Source: Methylobacterium sp. NMS14P
Lineage (GTDB): Bacteria; Pseudomonadota; Alphaproteobacteria; Rhizobiales; Beijerinckiaceae
NCBI RefSeq assembly: GCF_028583545.1
Contig: NZ_CP087106.1
Coordinates: 4,584,501 to 4,648,500 of the forward strand
Length of the DNA: 64,000 bases
Direction of reading: 5' to 3'
Part shown: piece by piece, positions 36,241 to 45,376 of the stretch
Layout of the letters: every line of letters begins with the position of its first letter
Position numbering within the stretch: the stretch's first letter is position 1
Notes under the pieces: model-generated
The model's input: the letters and a program-made list of their open reading frames with translations, nothing else
Database searches by the model: none
What the model was told of the DNA's origin: nothing
Translations under genes and position numbers: made by a program

Positions 36241-36611
36241 GACGTGTCCCCCTTGGTCGCCCCTCGTGCGGGAGCCGACGACAACGCGCGTCGAGCCGGA
36301 CGGTCGCGCCCGCAATTGCACGTCGGGCCGGACCGCCCGGGCACTTGGGTCACGGGCATGGGCTTGACCGGCGAGGCCGTCGACGGTTCGCCCGGACCTT
36401 GCTGCGGTAGCTCCTCACGACCTTGCGCGGCGTGCCTCCCGTTGCGATGGTCACCGCGGCCTCGCCGGTCGCCTGAACCTTCTCGGTCACCAACAGCCTG
36501 CTCTTCCGCGTGGCTCCGGTGCGCCGGACCGGCGTGTCCCCGTAGGCCGGGTGACCGGCCGGACATCCGAACGGGCTTGAGCGCGTGATCGAGGACCGCT
36601 GGAGAACGGAC

Positions 36612-36776
36612 ATGCCCGACGAGAAGGACCGGACCGACGAGGCACCCGAACCGACCGAGGACCTCGGCCTGCCGACGCTGCCGAGCCCGGGACGCGTCCC
36701 GCCTCCCCACTTGCCGCTGCTCCCTCCGGAGGACGACACCCCGCCTGCGAAGCCACATACCGATGGTTGGCCGTAA
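36612..36776 (+). CDS. Small proline-rich protein, PSPGR family (copy 3)
   Basis: 54-aa protein: acidic N-terminus MPDEKDRTDEAPEP, core TEDLGLPTLPSPGRVPPPHL, then a PPEDDTPPAKP tail. The N-terminal 35 residues match the copy at 17460 closely, including MP(E/D)(D/E)KDR. The gene lies upstream of the CHASE3 hybrid kinase, with one small minus-strand gene between. Function unknown. Confidence 0.75.
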   Translation: MPDEKDRTDEAPEPTEDLGLPTLPSPGRVPPPHLPLLPPEDDTPPAKPHTDGWP

Positions 36777-36842
36777 GGTCGGAGGGCGCGTGAGCGCGAG
36801 TGGCCTGCCCGGCGCGGTCCCGCGACCGTCGGGACGGCCGTC

Positions 36843-37088
36843 TCAGGCCATCAGGCGGTGGGTGTTGTCCGCGACGAGCTCCCGGTAGCGGGCGATGACA
36901 TCGCCCTGGGTTCCTCCCGCCATCAGGGTGTTGGTGGCCTCCATCGCGGCCACGACCTTCTCGCCGACCATAGACACCATTTCGGCCTGACCTTCGGCGC
37001 CGCCCCAGGCGATCCGCACCAGCCGCAACTCGATGACCTTCTGCGCCTCCACGGCGAGCAGGAACGCGGCATAGAAGGGGTTCAACAT
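36843..37088 (-). CDS. Small conserved helical protein
   Basis: 81-aa protein beginning MLNPFYAAFLLAVEAQKVIE with a mostly helical body (GEKVVAAMEATNTLMAGG...YRELVADNTHRLMA). Proteins starting M.NPF..AF....EAQ.VI.LR are common, uncharacterised and phasin-like in length and helicity in Rhizobiales. The ATG at 37088 is chosen on this pattern. Confidence 0.7.
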   Translation of the reverse strand: MLNPFYAAFLLAVEAQKVIELRLVRIAWGGAEGQAEMVSMVGEKVVAAMEATNTLMAGGTQGDVIARYRELVADNTHRLMA

Positions 37089-37349
37089 AACGGCTCCGGT
37101 TGGACAGACGCATCCGTAAACGCCTGGACGGTCCCCGGTCCCCGCGGACGATGACGAAGGTGGCAGCCATCTCCACGGCTTCGGAGCGCCGCCCTGCGTC
37201 GGGCCGCCCGCAAATTCCCGCAATCACGACATAGGCGGTGGCCACGGACCCACGGGCAGGCGATGCCCACGCTTCCAGCTCCAGGCCAAGGTCGTACGGC
37301 GATAGCGTCCGAAGGGCGACCGCGAACGGCCGGCGCAGTCACGGACACC

Positions 37350-39581
37350 ATGACCCAATACCTCGTCAGGCGCGCCAACCTTCTCGTGCTCGGCGTCCTG
37401 ATGGCCATCGTCGCCCTGGTCGGCGCGGTGACCTGGGAGCGCCTCAACGCCTCGCGCGAGGCCCGGGAATGGTCGCAGCACAGCTACCGCGTCCTCAGCA
37501 CCACCAAGGACCTCGCCATCGCCCTGCGCGACGCCGAGCGCGGCCAGCGAGGCTACGTCCTGACCGGCCGGGACGAGTACCTCGCGCCCTACGACGCGGC
37601 TCGCGACCGGTTGGGCCTGCTTCAGGGCGAGCTGCAGAGGCTGACCGCCGACAACCCCGTGCAGCAGGAGCGCATCCGCGCCCTGGCGCCGGCCATCCAG
37701 CACAAGCTGGAGGAACTCGCGCAGACCTTGCAGGCGCGCCGCGACGGCGGGCTTGAGAACGCCCTTCGCATTATCAACGGGGATGCCGGCCGCAACCACA
37801 TGCGCGAAGCCGAGGCCATGCTCGACGGCATGCTGTCCGAGGAGCAACGCCTGCTCGACGAACGCCTTTCGCAGAATGACGGCCGGGCGGCCTGGGTGCG
37901 CTGGATGGTCATTGCCGGCTCGGCGCTGGCCGTCCTCACCATGCTCTGGGCGGCCCGCCTCCTGAACCAGGCTTGGTCGCGTTCCCACAGCACCGAGGCC
38001 GAGCAGCGGGCGCTGGCGCTGCGCCTGCGCACCACCCTCGACAGCCTCAGCCAGGGCGTCGCGGTGTTCGGGCCCGGGCGCAGGCTCGCGAACTGGAACG
38101 AGTGCTTCCAGGTGCTGCTCGACCTGCCGAAGGCGATGCTGCGGCCGGGCACCGCCTACGGCACCTTCGCCGAGCACACCGGCGAGCCGGGCCGCCCCGC
38201 CCTGGAGAGCGAGGACCAAGTCCGCCACGGCAGCCGGAATCCCCGCGAGGCGGTCACCTACGAGCGCGAGCGCGCCGACGGCCACCACCTGGAGATCCGC
38301 CGGACGCCGATGCCGGACGGCGGCTTCGTCCTGACGATCTCGGACATGACCAAGCGCGCCCAGGCCGAGGCCGTGCTGCGCGAGGCCCAGAAGATGCAGG
38401 CGGTCGGCCAACTGACCGGGGGCATCGCGCACGACTTCAACAACCTATTGCAGGTCATCCTCGGGAACCTGGAGTTCGTCCGGGCGAAGCTCGACGGCGA
38501 CGCTAGGCTGCAGACCCGGATCGAGCGCGCGGCCTGGGCGGCCCAGCGCGGCGCGACCCTGACGGGCCAGCTCCTCGCCTTCGCCCGCAAGCAGCCGCTC
38601 GCCCCGGCGCCCGTCGACCTCGCCGCGACGATGCCGGACCTGATCCCCCTCCTGCGGCGCACGCTCGGCGAGCACATCGAGGTCCGCTACGTCGAGACCG
38701 CGGGCCTGTGGCCGGCAATGGCCGACCGGGCCCAGCTGGAGAGCGCGGTACTCAACCTCGCGCTCAACGCGCGCGACGCGATGCCGGGCGGCGGCCGGCT
38801 GACCATCGAGCTCGGCAACAAGGTTCTCGACGAGACCTACGCCCGGGGTAACGCCGAGATCACGCCGGGCGACTACGCCATGGTGGCGGTCTCCGATACC
38901 GGCCACGGCATGACGCCCGAGATCGTGGCCCGCGTGTTCGAGCCGTTCTTCACGACCAAGCCCGACGGCAAGGGCACCGGGCTCGGCCTCGCCATGGTGT
39001 TCGGCTTCGTCAGGCAGTCGGGCGGGCACGTGAAGATCTACTCCGAGCCCGGAGAGGGCACGACCGTGAAGATTTACCTGCCCCGGGCGGTCGGGGCGGT
39101 GACCGCCGTGGGGCAGCGCACGGCGTCCCCGGTGGAACTGCCGCGCGGCACGGCCACGGTGCTGGTCGTCGAGGACGAGGCGGGGGTGCGCGAGATCGCC
39201 TGCGCGATCCTTTCCGATCTCGGCTATCGGGTGCTGGAAGCGGTCGACGGCGAGGAGGGGCTACGGGTGTTCGGCGCGAACGCGGCGACCGTCGACCTGC
39301 TGCTGACCGACGTGATCCTGCCCGGGAAGGTGAGGGGGCGCGAACTCGCGGAGCGCGTCCAGGCCCTGCGCCCGGAGGTGCGGGTGGTGTTCATGTCCGG
39401 CTACACGGAGAACTCCATCGTGCATCACGGCCGGCTGGACGACGGGGTGCACCTCGTGGCCAAGCCGTTCAAACGCGAGCAGCTCGCCCGCAAGGTCGCC
39501 GAGGTGCTCGGTAATGCCACGGTGACGGCGCAAGTCGAAAACGTCGTGGTCCTGCGCCCCGCCAGGGACGCGGGATCGTAA
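37350..39581 (+). CDS. Membrane CHASE3 hybrid histidine kinase
   Basis: 743-aa protein. TM1 at about residues 9-30 (LLVLGVLMAIVALVGAV), a periplasmic CHASE3 domain about 40-170 (ALRDAERGQRGYVLTGRDEY is the signature), TM2 about 188-207, a PAS-like domain about 230-335 (LSQGVAVFGPGRRLANWNEC), HisKA ([16 protein letters not shown]), HATPase (NLALNARDAMPGGG; GTGLGLAMVFGF) and a complete receiver (VLVVEDEAGVRE, LLLTDVILPGKVRG, KPFKREQ). The ATG at 37350 places TM1 correctly; the frame is open to 37263. The periplasmic signal is unknown. Confidence 0.93.
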   Translation: MTQYLVRRANLLVLGVLMAIVALVGAVTWERLNASREAREWSQHSYRVLSTTKDLAIALRDAERGQRGYVLTGRDEYLAPYDAARDRLGLLQGELQRLTADNPVQQERIRALAPAIQHKLEELAQTLQARRDGGLENALRIINGDAGRNHMREAEAMLDGMLSEEQRLLDERLSQNDGRAAWVRWMVIAGSALAVLTMLWAARLLNQAWSRSHSTEAEQRALALRLRTTLDSLSQGVAVFGPGRRLANWNECFQVLLDLPKAMLRPGTAYGTFAEHTGEPGRPALESEDQVRHGSRNPREAVTYERERADGHHLEIRRTPMPDGGFVLTISDMTKRAQAEAVLREAQKMQAVGQLTGGIAHDFNNLLQVILGNLEFVRAKLDGDARLQTRIERAAWAAQRGATLTGQLLAFARKQPLAPAPVDLAATMPDLIPLLRRTLGEHIEVRYVETAGLWPAMADRAQLESAVLNLALNARDAMPGGGRLTIELGNKVLDETYARGNAEITPGDYAMVAVSDTGHGMTPEIVARVFEPFFTTKPDGKGTGLGLAMVFGFVRQSGGHVKIYSEPGEGTTVKIYLPRAVGAVTAVGQRTASPVELPRGTATVLVVEDEAGVREIACAILSDLGYRVLEAVDGEEGLRVFGANAATVDLLLTDVILPGKVRGRELAERVQALRPEVRVVFMSGYTENSIVHHGRLDDGVHLVAKPFKREQLARKVAEVLGNATVTAQVENVVVLRPARDAGS

Positions 39582-39709
39582 CGCCGGACGGTCATGCCTG
39601 ACGGTCGACCCTGGACGGCCGGGGAACGGGAAGCGTGCGGGTCGGACCCCGGCAGGGGGAACCTCCCCTCCGCTCCACAATTGCCGCGTCGACATCACGG
39701 AGCAGATGC

Positions 39710-40246
39710 ATGGCAACGAGCAGCACCCCGCGCACCCACCAGACGCGCAACGACACCAATTCCAATGCCAAGAGGGTGTCCATCGAGGCCCTGAACGCCC
39801 GGCTGGCCGACGGCATCGACCTCGCGCTGGCGATTAAGCAGGCCCACTGGAACCTCAAGGGGCCGCAGTTCATCGGCATCCACCTGATGCTGGACGGGTT
39901 CCGCGCCGAGATCAGCGACCTCAACGACAAGGTGGCCGAGCGGGCGGTGCAGCTCGGCGGGACGGCGATGGGGACGGCGCAGGTGGTGGCGGGGGCGACG
40001 AAGCTGCCGGCCTACCCGACCGAGATCTACGCCATCGCCGACCATGTCGCCGCGCTGATCGACAGCTACGCCGCCTACGCCAATGCCGTCCGCGAGAACA
40101 TCGACGAGACGGACGAGGCGGGCGACCCCGGCACGGCGGACCTGTTCACCGAGGTCTCGCGCGCCGTCGACAAGCAACTCTGGTTCCTTGAAGCCCACGT
40201 CCAGGAGCCGACGGGCCAGATGCGCGACGGCGACGCCCGCAACTGA
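39710..40246 (+). CDS. dps: Dps-family DNA protection protein (second copy)
   Basis: 178-aa Dps with the same ferroxidase motif QAHWNLKGPQFIGIHLMLDG as the copy at 12567-13103; 11 residue differences in total. The upstream region also keeps GGAAC 17 bases before ATTGCC, so the promoter region is duplicated too. The ATG at 39710 is set by identity with the paralogue. A hairpin terminator follows. Confidence 0.95.
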   Translation: MATSSTPRTHQTRNDTNSNAKRVSIEALNARLADGIDLALAIKQAHWNLKGPQFIGIHLMLDGFRAEISDLNDKVAERAVQLGGTAMGTAQVVAGATKLPAYPTEIYAIADHVAALIDSYAAYANAVRENIDETDEAGDPGTADLFTEVSRAVDKQLWFLEAHVQEPTGQMRDGDARN

Positions 40247-40255
40247 GGAAGGCTC

Positions 40256-40285
40256 GCCCCTCCGTACCAAATCGGACGGAGGGGC
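40256..40285 (+). terminator. Hairpin terminator after dps
   Basis: Perfect 10-bp stem (GCCCCTCCGT / ACGGAGGGGC) with a 10-base loop, 10 bases after the dps stop. There is no clear T-run, so it may act as an mRNA-end stabiliser. A shorter version (7 bp) follows the other dps copy at about 12527-12556. Confidence 0.6.
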
Positions 40286-40416
40286 GCCGCAGGCGGTGTC
40301 GCTCACGGATGCCAGGGCGGCCAGGGGACTGAAGCTGGCGGCAACCCCGCTCTCGCTACCCACCCTTCGCGGACCCCGGGAAGGTCCCCTTCCCGGCAGC
40401 TCGATGGACGGCGATT

Positions 40417-40554
40417 CTACGGCCGGATCGGTTCGCCGAACACACGTGCGCAGTACTCCGTGAGGCGCTCGGGCTGATCGGCGGACCCACGGAACGCGAT
40501 GTGGCCGTCCGGGCGAACGAGCACCAAGGCCGGTTGTCCCCCGAGATCGGCCAT
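40417..40554 (-). pseudogene. C-terminal remnant of an FAD-dependent monooxygenase
   Basis: The minus-strand frame from about 40554 to the stop at 40417 reads QPALVLVRPDGHIAFRGSAD followed by QPERLTEYCARVFGEPIRP. This is typical of the thioredoxin-like C-terminal end of aromatic-ring FAD monooxygenases. The FAD-binding and substrate domains are missing, since the plus-strand gene starting at 40649 occupies the place. A leftover of a deletion or replacement. Confidence 0.55.
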
Positions 40555-40648
40555 GCCCCTTGCCGCCGCCCTGGTCCCTCGGCCGCCGACTGACCCTTAC
40601 CGCCGCCGAGGCGTTCACTCCGGAGACCCCACCCGTACGGGAGCCCCG

Positions 40649-41728
40649 ATGTCGAGCCTGACCGAGCGCAAGGCACGCCTGATCATTCACGGCGACCGGC
40701 CCTACAACGCCGAGCCGCCCCTCGACCGATTGCGGGCCTCCTACCGGACGCCGGCGAAGGATTTCTACGTCCGCTCGCACGGCGACCTGCCGGACCTCGA
40801 CGAGGCGACCTGGCGCCTCACCGTCGATGGAGGAACCGGCGCCGCGCTTGAGTTGTCGCTATCGGACCTGCGGACCCGCTTCCCGGAAACCAGGGTCACG
40901 GCCACGATGCAGTGCGCCGGCAATCGCCGCGCCGACATGCGTGCGGTCGCCCCGGTCTCGGGCGACCCATGGGATGCCGGCGCCATCGGCACCGCGGAAT
41001 GGACCGGGGTTCGGCTCAGCGACGTCCTGCGTAAGGCGGGGGTCGCCGAGCGCCTGGGCCTGCATGTCGCCTTCGAGAGCCACGACACGGTGGAAGGCCA
41101 CCCCTACGGGGCCTCGATCCCGCTCGCGAAGGCGATGGCGCCCGAGACCCTGCTGGCCTACGCCATGAACGGCGAGGCCTTGCTGCCGGAGCACGGCTTT
41201 CCGGTCCGCGCCGTGGTGCCGGGCTTCGCCGGCGTGCGCAGCCCCAAATGGCTTAGGCGCCTGAGCGTCCAGGACCACCCGTCGGACAACCCGATCCAGG
41301 CCGGCGACTACAAGCTGTACCCGGCCGACGTGACCGCCGAGACCGCCGATCCGGCCAAGGGGCACACCATCGACGCGATGCCGCTGAACGCGGCGATCTG
41401 CGAGCCCGGGTCCGGGGCCGCCCTCAAGTCGGGGAGCAACAGGGTCCGCGGCTATGCGGTGAGCGGCGACCGGGCCGTCGTACGCGTCGACGTCTCCGGG
41501 AACGGCGGTCGGTCCTGGGTGCAGGCCGAACTCGAACACGAGGCCGACGCGCCGTTCGCCTGGACGTTCTGGAGCGCGAACCTCGACCTGCCTCCCGGCG
41601 GGCACGAACTCGCCGTGCGCGCCTGGGACGCGGCCGGCCAGACGCAGCCGGCGCTGCCGGACGAGATTTGGAACCACAAGGGCTACCTTTGCGCCTGCTG
41701 GCATCGGGTGCCGGTCAACGTCACCTAG
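40649..41728 (+). CDS. Sulfite-oxidase-like molybdopterin oxidoreductase
   Basis: 359-aa protein of the sulfite oxidase family. The Mo-pterin domain contains the cysteine ligand in TATMQCAGNRRADM near residue 91, the GTAEWTGVRLSDVL motif, and VVPGFAGVRSPKWL. The C-terminal Mo-co dimerisation domain follows (VRGYAVSGDRAVVRVDVSGN). No Tat or Sec leader is visible, so it is probably cytoplasmic, unlike many bacterial homologues. The substrate may be sulfite or another oxidisable compound; this cannot be decided here. Confidence 0.9.
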   Translation: MSSLTERKARLIIHGDRPYNAEPPLDRLRASYRTPAKDFYVRSHGDLPDLDEATWRLTVDGGTGAALELSLSDLRTRFPETRVTATMQCAGNRRADMRAVAPVSGDPWDAGAIGTAEWTGVRLSDVLRKAGVAERLGLHVAFESHDTVEGHPYGASIPLAKAMAPETLLAYAMNGEALLPEHGFPVRAVVPGFAGVRSPKWLRRLSVQDHPSDNPIQAGDYKLYPADVTAETADPAKGHTIDAMPLNAAICEPGSGAALKSGSNRVRGYAVSGDRAVVRVDVSGNGGRSWVQAELEHEADAPFAWTFWSANLDLPPGGHELAVRAWDAAGQTQPALPDEIWNHKGYLCACWHRVPVNVT

Positions 41729-41863
41729 GGACGGGCGACCTGGCCTGTCGGCCATCGCCGCCCTCGTGGACGTCGCACCCGCAACGTCGGACCGTGGCGG
41801 GCGTTTCGAGTCCGTCCAGATACCCGGGGGGCGGGTCGCCTCCTTCAAACTCCAAGGAACAAA

Positions 41864-42277
41864 ATGTCCCGCGAGACCAGCATCCAGGCGACAGAGAAAT
41901 TCGGCGAACTCGTCAACGGCGGCCGGTTCGATGCCTTTCCCGAGGTCGTCGCCCCGGACTGCCACGACCATGACCCCGCGCCGGGCCAGCACATGGGGCC
42001 CGAGGGATACCAGGCTTTCTTCACGCAGCTCCGCTCGGCATTTCCCGACATGCAGGTCGAGGTGAAGAAGCTCGTCGCGGACGGGGACAGCGTCGCCTTC
42101 GCCTACACGCTCACCGGCACGCACCAGGGCGACTTCAACGGCCACAAGCCGACCGGGAAGGCCATCAAGGTCCGCGGCATGCAGATCGGCCGCTTCGTGG
42201 ACGGCAAGATGGTCGAGCGCTGGGGCTCCTCCGACGAGCTGGGCATCCTGAAGCAGATCGGCGCCATCGAGGGTTGA
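41864..42277 (+). CDS. SnoaL-like / ester-cyclase family protein
   Basis: 137-aa NTF2-fold protein: FGELVNGGRFDAFPEVVAPD, HDHDPAPGQHMGPEGY, YTLTGTHQGDFNGHKPTGK, DELGILKQIGAIEG. It shares the fold and the ending with the gene at 17716 but the two are clearly diverged. An AAGGAAC ribosome site precedes the ATG. Substrate unknown. Confidence 0.88.
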   Translation: MSRETSIQATEKFGELVNGGRFDAFPEVVAPDCHDHDPAPGQHMGPEGYQAFFTQLRSAFPDMQVEVKKLVADGDSVAFAYTLTGTHQGDFNGHKPTGKAIKVRGMQIGRFVDGKMVERWGSSDELGILKQIGAIEG

Positions 42278-42421
42278 CGAAGTCCTCCGTGCCAGCGACG
42301 GCGCTCGACCTCGCCCAGGTCATGCGCGGACCGCGTCAGGTAGGTGCGTGGCAAGGCGCGGGTGCTTGATGAACGTGGACAGGGGCGGCGGTGGCCCGGG
42401 GGACCGCCGCCGGAACGAGGC

Positions 42422-42652
42422 CTACATCCGGTTCATCATGCGCTTCTTCATCATGTGCCGGCGCATCATCTTCCGGTGCATCATGCGCTTCTTCATCATC
42501 ATCCGGTCGCCGTGCATCATGCGGACCTGGGTGACGCCGGCCGGGCTGGCCTGGAGACCGTTCGGGCCCAACGGCGCGGCGGATGCGGCGCCAGCTCCGA
42601 GCGCGAGGCTGCCGAGGACCGAGGCGGCGAGGGCAATGGTGGCGATCTTCAT
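42422..42652 (-). CDS. Small exported Met-rich basic protein
   Basis: 76-aa protein. Signal peptide KIATIALAASVLGSLALGAG, probable cleavage after ASA. The mature part ends in a Met/Lys/Arg/His-rich tail in which MM pairs recur every few residues (DRMMMKKRMMHRKMMRRHMM). About half of the last 30 residues are Met. Met/His-rich periplasmic tails often bind copper or silver, but this is inference. The ATG at 42652 is set by the signal peptide. Confidence 0.72.
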   Translation of the reverse strand: MKIATIALAASVLGSLALGAGAASAAPLGPNGLQASPAGVTQVRMMHGDRMMMKKRMMHRKMMRRHMMKKRMMNRM

Positions 42653-43249
42653 TCGACGTCTCCTGTAGGGGGAAGGAATCCCCCTCCGCACAGTGAGGGA
42701 AGATAAGGGACGACCACCAATTTCCTGATTTCTCAAATAAAAATTGTAATCCAACAGCGTTTGAGCACAACAAATCGGACGCCGGGGCAGGGCCTCGCGC
42801 CGCGCCCAGGCCGGGCGTACGCCAACCTGTACGAGGGCATGGAAGGGGAAGTTTCAAACCGGATTGGCAACGCTGACTGTGCTGCGCCAAATCGGCGATC
42901 GGTCACGCGTAAACGCGCGGGCCTTCCGTGACTGCCACCCCCAAGCGCGTCTTACCTGATGCCAGTACCTACGAAACGTCTGCTCCCGTAAGTCGTACGT
43001 CCCCGCACACCATGAAGCTTTACCGTCCGACAGCGGTGCGAGCCGCTCGGACTGCCGCTGACGCTTGATCGAAGCCACCATTCCGCATCCGGCGCCATTC
43101 AGACAATCGCAGGGCGTCCGCTTATCTAACTCTGCGCGCAAAAGCAGACCGGCAGAAATCCACCCATCAGAGACGCTCGCCTTGGCCCGAGGGGCAGCCG
43201 GAGGTGGCCGTAAGCGGAATGTCCGCCTCGGACACGGGGCGCCGGAAAA
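42653..43249. other. Intergenic region with AT-rich patch
   Basis: About 600 bases without a convincing gene. An AT-rich tract at 42716-42775 (ATAAAAATTGTAATCC and surroundings) is unlike the neighbouring GC-rich DNA and may hold the promoter of the Met-rich gene. Minus-strand frames here lack natural composition. It marks the left edge of the plasticity zone. Confidence 0.4.
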
Positions 43250-43855
43250 GCGGACGGCTACCTATCGACCCAACTGAGCCGTTCAGACACCTATCGGGGC
43301 ATCCCGAAAGCCGACATCCGTCAACCGTCCGTCTGTTTCGGTTTGGGGTGATCTGCGAGCTTGTCCGCCAGAGGCTTAGCCATGACCATGGAGCTATACC
43401 CCTCCAATGGTCCATAGCCTCGCGTGATATAGAACCGCTGCGCCGTCTTCGTGGTCTCCAGCAGACACATCGCGGCCCCATGTCGGGCGCTGGCATCTTC
43501 CATCAGGTCAAGGAGCGCCGTGCTGACCCCTTGATATCTGGCCTCCGGCGCGACGTAGTTGAGTAGGATTGTCCCCCCTCCATCGACCATACCTACGCCG
43601 ATGATCTCGGTCGCACGCTCGATTACGAGAAGCGATGCGCCGGGCTGGGCCAGCCAAGCGAGCCAACTGTCAGGGGTCTTATTCGCCGTCCATGCCGCGA
43701 TGGTGGCTGGATCGCCGGCGTGGTCAGCATGGCAAAGTTCGGAGATTGACCGCCGGAGGACGCTGCTACCAGCCTCGGCATCTCTGGGTGTAGCAAGGCG
43801 CGCGTTCATTGCTCATTGTCTCTAGCCGATAGGCCACGCACTAGCGACCCAACCA
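43250..43855. repeat. Segmental duplication, left copy (GNAT gene and flanks)
   Basis: About 600 bases repeated in the same orientation at 47190-47795, 3940 bases away. Identity extends beyond the GNAT coding region on both sides: the shared 5' block CGACCCAAC..AGCCGTTCAG and the shared 3' block TCTCTAGCCGATAGGCCAC. Confidence 0.85.
43321..43809 (-). CDS. GNAT-family N-acetyltransferase (copy 1)
   Basis: 162-aa protein. Motif A of the GNAT fold is visible as LLNYVAPEARYQGVSTALLD (R/Q-x-x-G-x-A/G), followed by CLLETTKTAQRFYITRGYGP (motif B, FY..GY). Acetyl-CoA-dependent acylation of an unknown amine is expected. It differs from the duplicate at 47261 in 15 residues. The gene body is less GC-rich than the che region. 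Confidence 0.88.
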   Translation of the reverse strand: MNARLATPRDAEAGSSVLRRSISELCHADHAGDPATIAAWTANKTPDSWLAWLAQPGASLLVIERATEIIGVGMVDGGGTILLNYVAPEARYQGVSTALLDLMEDASARHGAAMCLLETTKTAQRFYITRGYGPLEGYSSMVMAKPLADKLADHPKPKQTDG

Positions 43856-43963
43856 AGCCGCCTGGATCGCAACAAACGCTTCCTACAAGCGGTCGTTCGG
43901 CGGCCTCCTGTAAATGTCAGCTCGGAGTGGCAGGCGGTCCTCTTCCTCGGCTACAATGCAAAA

Positions 43964-44431
43964 GTGGAGTTACCCAGCCTGCCCCCCGACCTTTCGTTCC
44001 CACGCCTTGGGAACAACGCTGACGACATCAACTTTGCCTTCCAAGCAAAGCGCTCCGCGCTAGGGCCACACATTGCAGCGCGATGGGGCTGGGACGAAGC
44101 TTTGCAGCGCAGAGTTCACGAAGAGCGATACGCCGCAAAGCCTTTCTTTGCAATCCAGCACATAGGACAACGAATAGGTACGATTTCAATCGAGATTTTG
44201 CCGACACATATGCGGCTTGGTGAATTCTATTTGCTTCCGATGTTTCAAGGAAAAGGACGCGGAGGCTCGATCCTTCAGCATTTTATCGGCCTAGCGGAGG
44301 TGCGCAATATTCCGATTAGACTGAAATATCTATATTGGAACCCGGTAGGGAGGCTCTATAGACGTTTTGGCTTCGTGGAACTGACACGCTCCGAGGCACA
44401 CTGCTTTATGGAGCGACCTCCCGCTTCATAA
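43964..44431 (+). CDS. GNAT-family N-acetyltransferase
   Basis: 155-aa protein unrelated in detail to the duplicated GNATs. Acetyl-CoA motif: LLPMFQGKGRGGSILQHF (Q-x-x-G-x-G). Motif B: NPVGRLYRRFGFVEL. The GTG start at 43964 is the most upstream plausible one. Lower GC and A/T-ending codons set it apart from most of the window and suggest recent acquisition. Confidence 0.85.
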   Translation: MELPSLPPDLSFPRLGNNADDINFAFQAKRSALGPHIAARWGWDEALQRRVHEERYAAKPFFAIQHIGQRIGTISIEILPTHMRLGEFYLLPMFQGKGRGGSILQHFIGLAEVRNIPIRLKYLYWNPVGRLYRRFGFVELTRSEAHCFMERPPAS

Positions 44432-44575
44432 ATGTCGGCTCTGGGTCGATGATAGAGCGAGCGGTCGGGTGAAGGGCCATTGCCATTCGAGCTTTCAAGG
44501 GATTGGCCGTCAGCGGTATAAGGGGTCGGTGGGGCGAGCAAACCCGAAAAAGAACATGAGATCACGAAGGCAGTG

Positions 44576-45235
44576 CTAGTCATTCCATGCGATGATATGG
44601 GACCGTGCTAGATCCGAGTGGTCAACGACAACCGAGGCAATCTGCCTTGGTTTGCATTCGTTGAAATACAGCCTATTGCCTTCGATGTAACGTCGGTTCG
44701 ATGTCGCCTTAGGATCAGGATCGCCGAACCCTGGACCTCGGCTTGCTCCCCTTGATATGGTGACCTCGAACGGCGCATCGAGGAAGACTGTGAAATCCCA
44801 GTAGCCACGCAGCTCCGGGCGATGCAGAAACAGGCCATCAAAGACGAGGATCGCGTCATTTGACGCGATCCGCTCCTCTGCCTCTATCGGCTTATCCGTT
44901 ACATGATCGAAAGCTGCGGGCCGGATGAGCCGCGAGCCCTGCGCCATCAACGGTTGCAGCAGCACGCGGTGGAGAAGGGGGTAGTTGTAGGAATGCCGGT
45001 AAAAGCCCTCGGGAGATGATCGACCGAGGCGGTAGCGAACTGAACGAGTATGGTGGAACCCATCTGCCGAACTGCGGATGACCTCGCGTCCCTGTGCCCG
45101 CAGCGCGCCCCCAAGATCATCGGCGAAGGTCGTTTTGCCGACGCCGTCTACACCGTCTACGCCCACCATGAGCCCACGTTTCTGCTGAGCGTTGAGATAG
45201 TCTGCAATACGGTCAACGGCTGCCACAATTGACAT
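44576..45235 (-). CDS. Uridine-kinase-like P-loop kinase
   Basis: 219-aa protein with Walker A GVDGVDGVGKTTFADDL, a Walker-B-like DAILVFDGLFLHRPEL, and the phosphoribulokinase/uridine-kinase pattern SADGFHHTRSVRYRLGRSSP. The first strand segment VAAVDRIADYL precedes the P-loop. The ATG at 45235 (MSIVAA) is preferred; 45247 is an alternative. The substrate is probably a nucleoside or a small phosphorylatable metabolite. Confidence 0.82.
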   Translation of the reverse strand: MSIVAAVDRIADYLNAQQKRGLMVGVDGVDGVGKTTFADDLGGALRAQGREVIRSSADGFHHTRSVRYRLGRSSPEGFYRHSYNYPLLHRVLLQPLMAQGSRLIRPAAFDHVTDKPIEAEERIASNDAILVFDGLFLHRPELRGYWDFTVFLDAPFEVTISRGASRGPGFGDPDPKATSNRRYIEGNRLYFNECKPRQIASVVVDHSDLARSHIIAWND

Positions 45236-45333
45236 TCCACCTAACATGGGTCGATCGGTCTCCATCCAATCCGTCCCGCCACTTGCGGCGTTGGCGTTGG
45301 GGCAGTCCTGCTTCATAGCCGGCGGTCGTCGTT

Positions 45334-45376
45334 TTTCCACCCTGAGCGGTCGGTCCGCGATCGACCCAACCCAGCC
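45334..45376. repeat. Dispersed intergenic repeat unit
   Basis: 43-base unit (TTTCCACCCTGAGCGG...CGACCCAACCCAGCC) nearly repeated at 47178-47220 and, more weakly, at about 43238-43280. Each lies directly beside a gene end or start in the 43-48 kb zone. Confidence 0.6.

Noticed and set aside
42854..43141. Minus-strand 95-codon frame in the AT-rich gap
   Set aside because: Cys/Trp/Arg-rich composition and no ribosome site; looks like chance frame in non-coding DNA.
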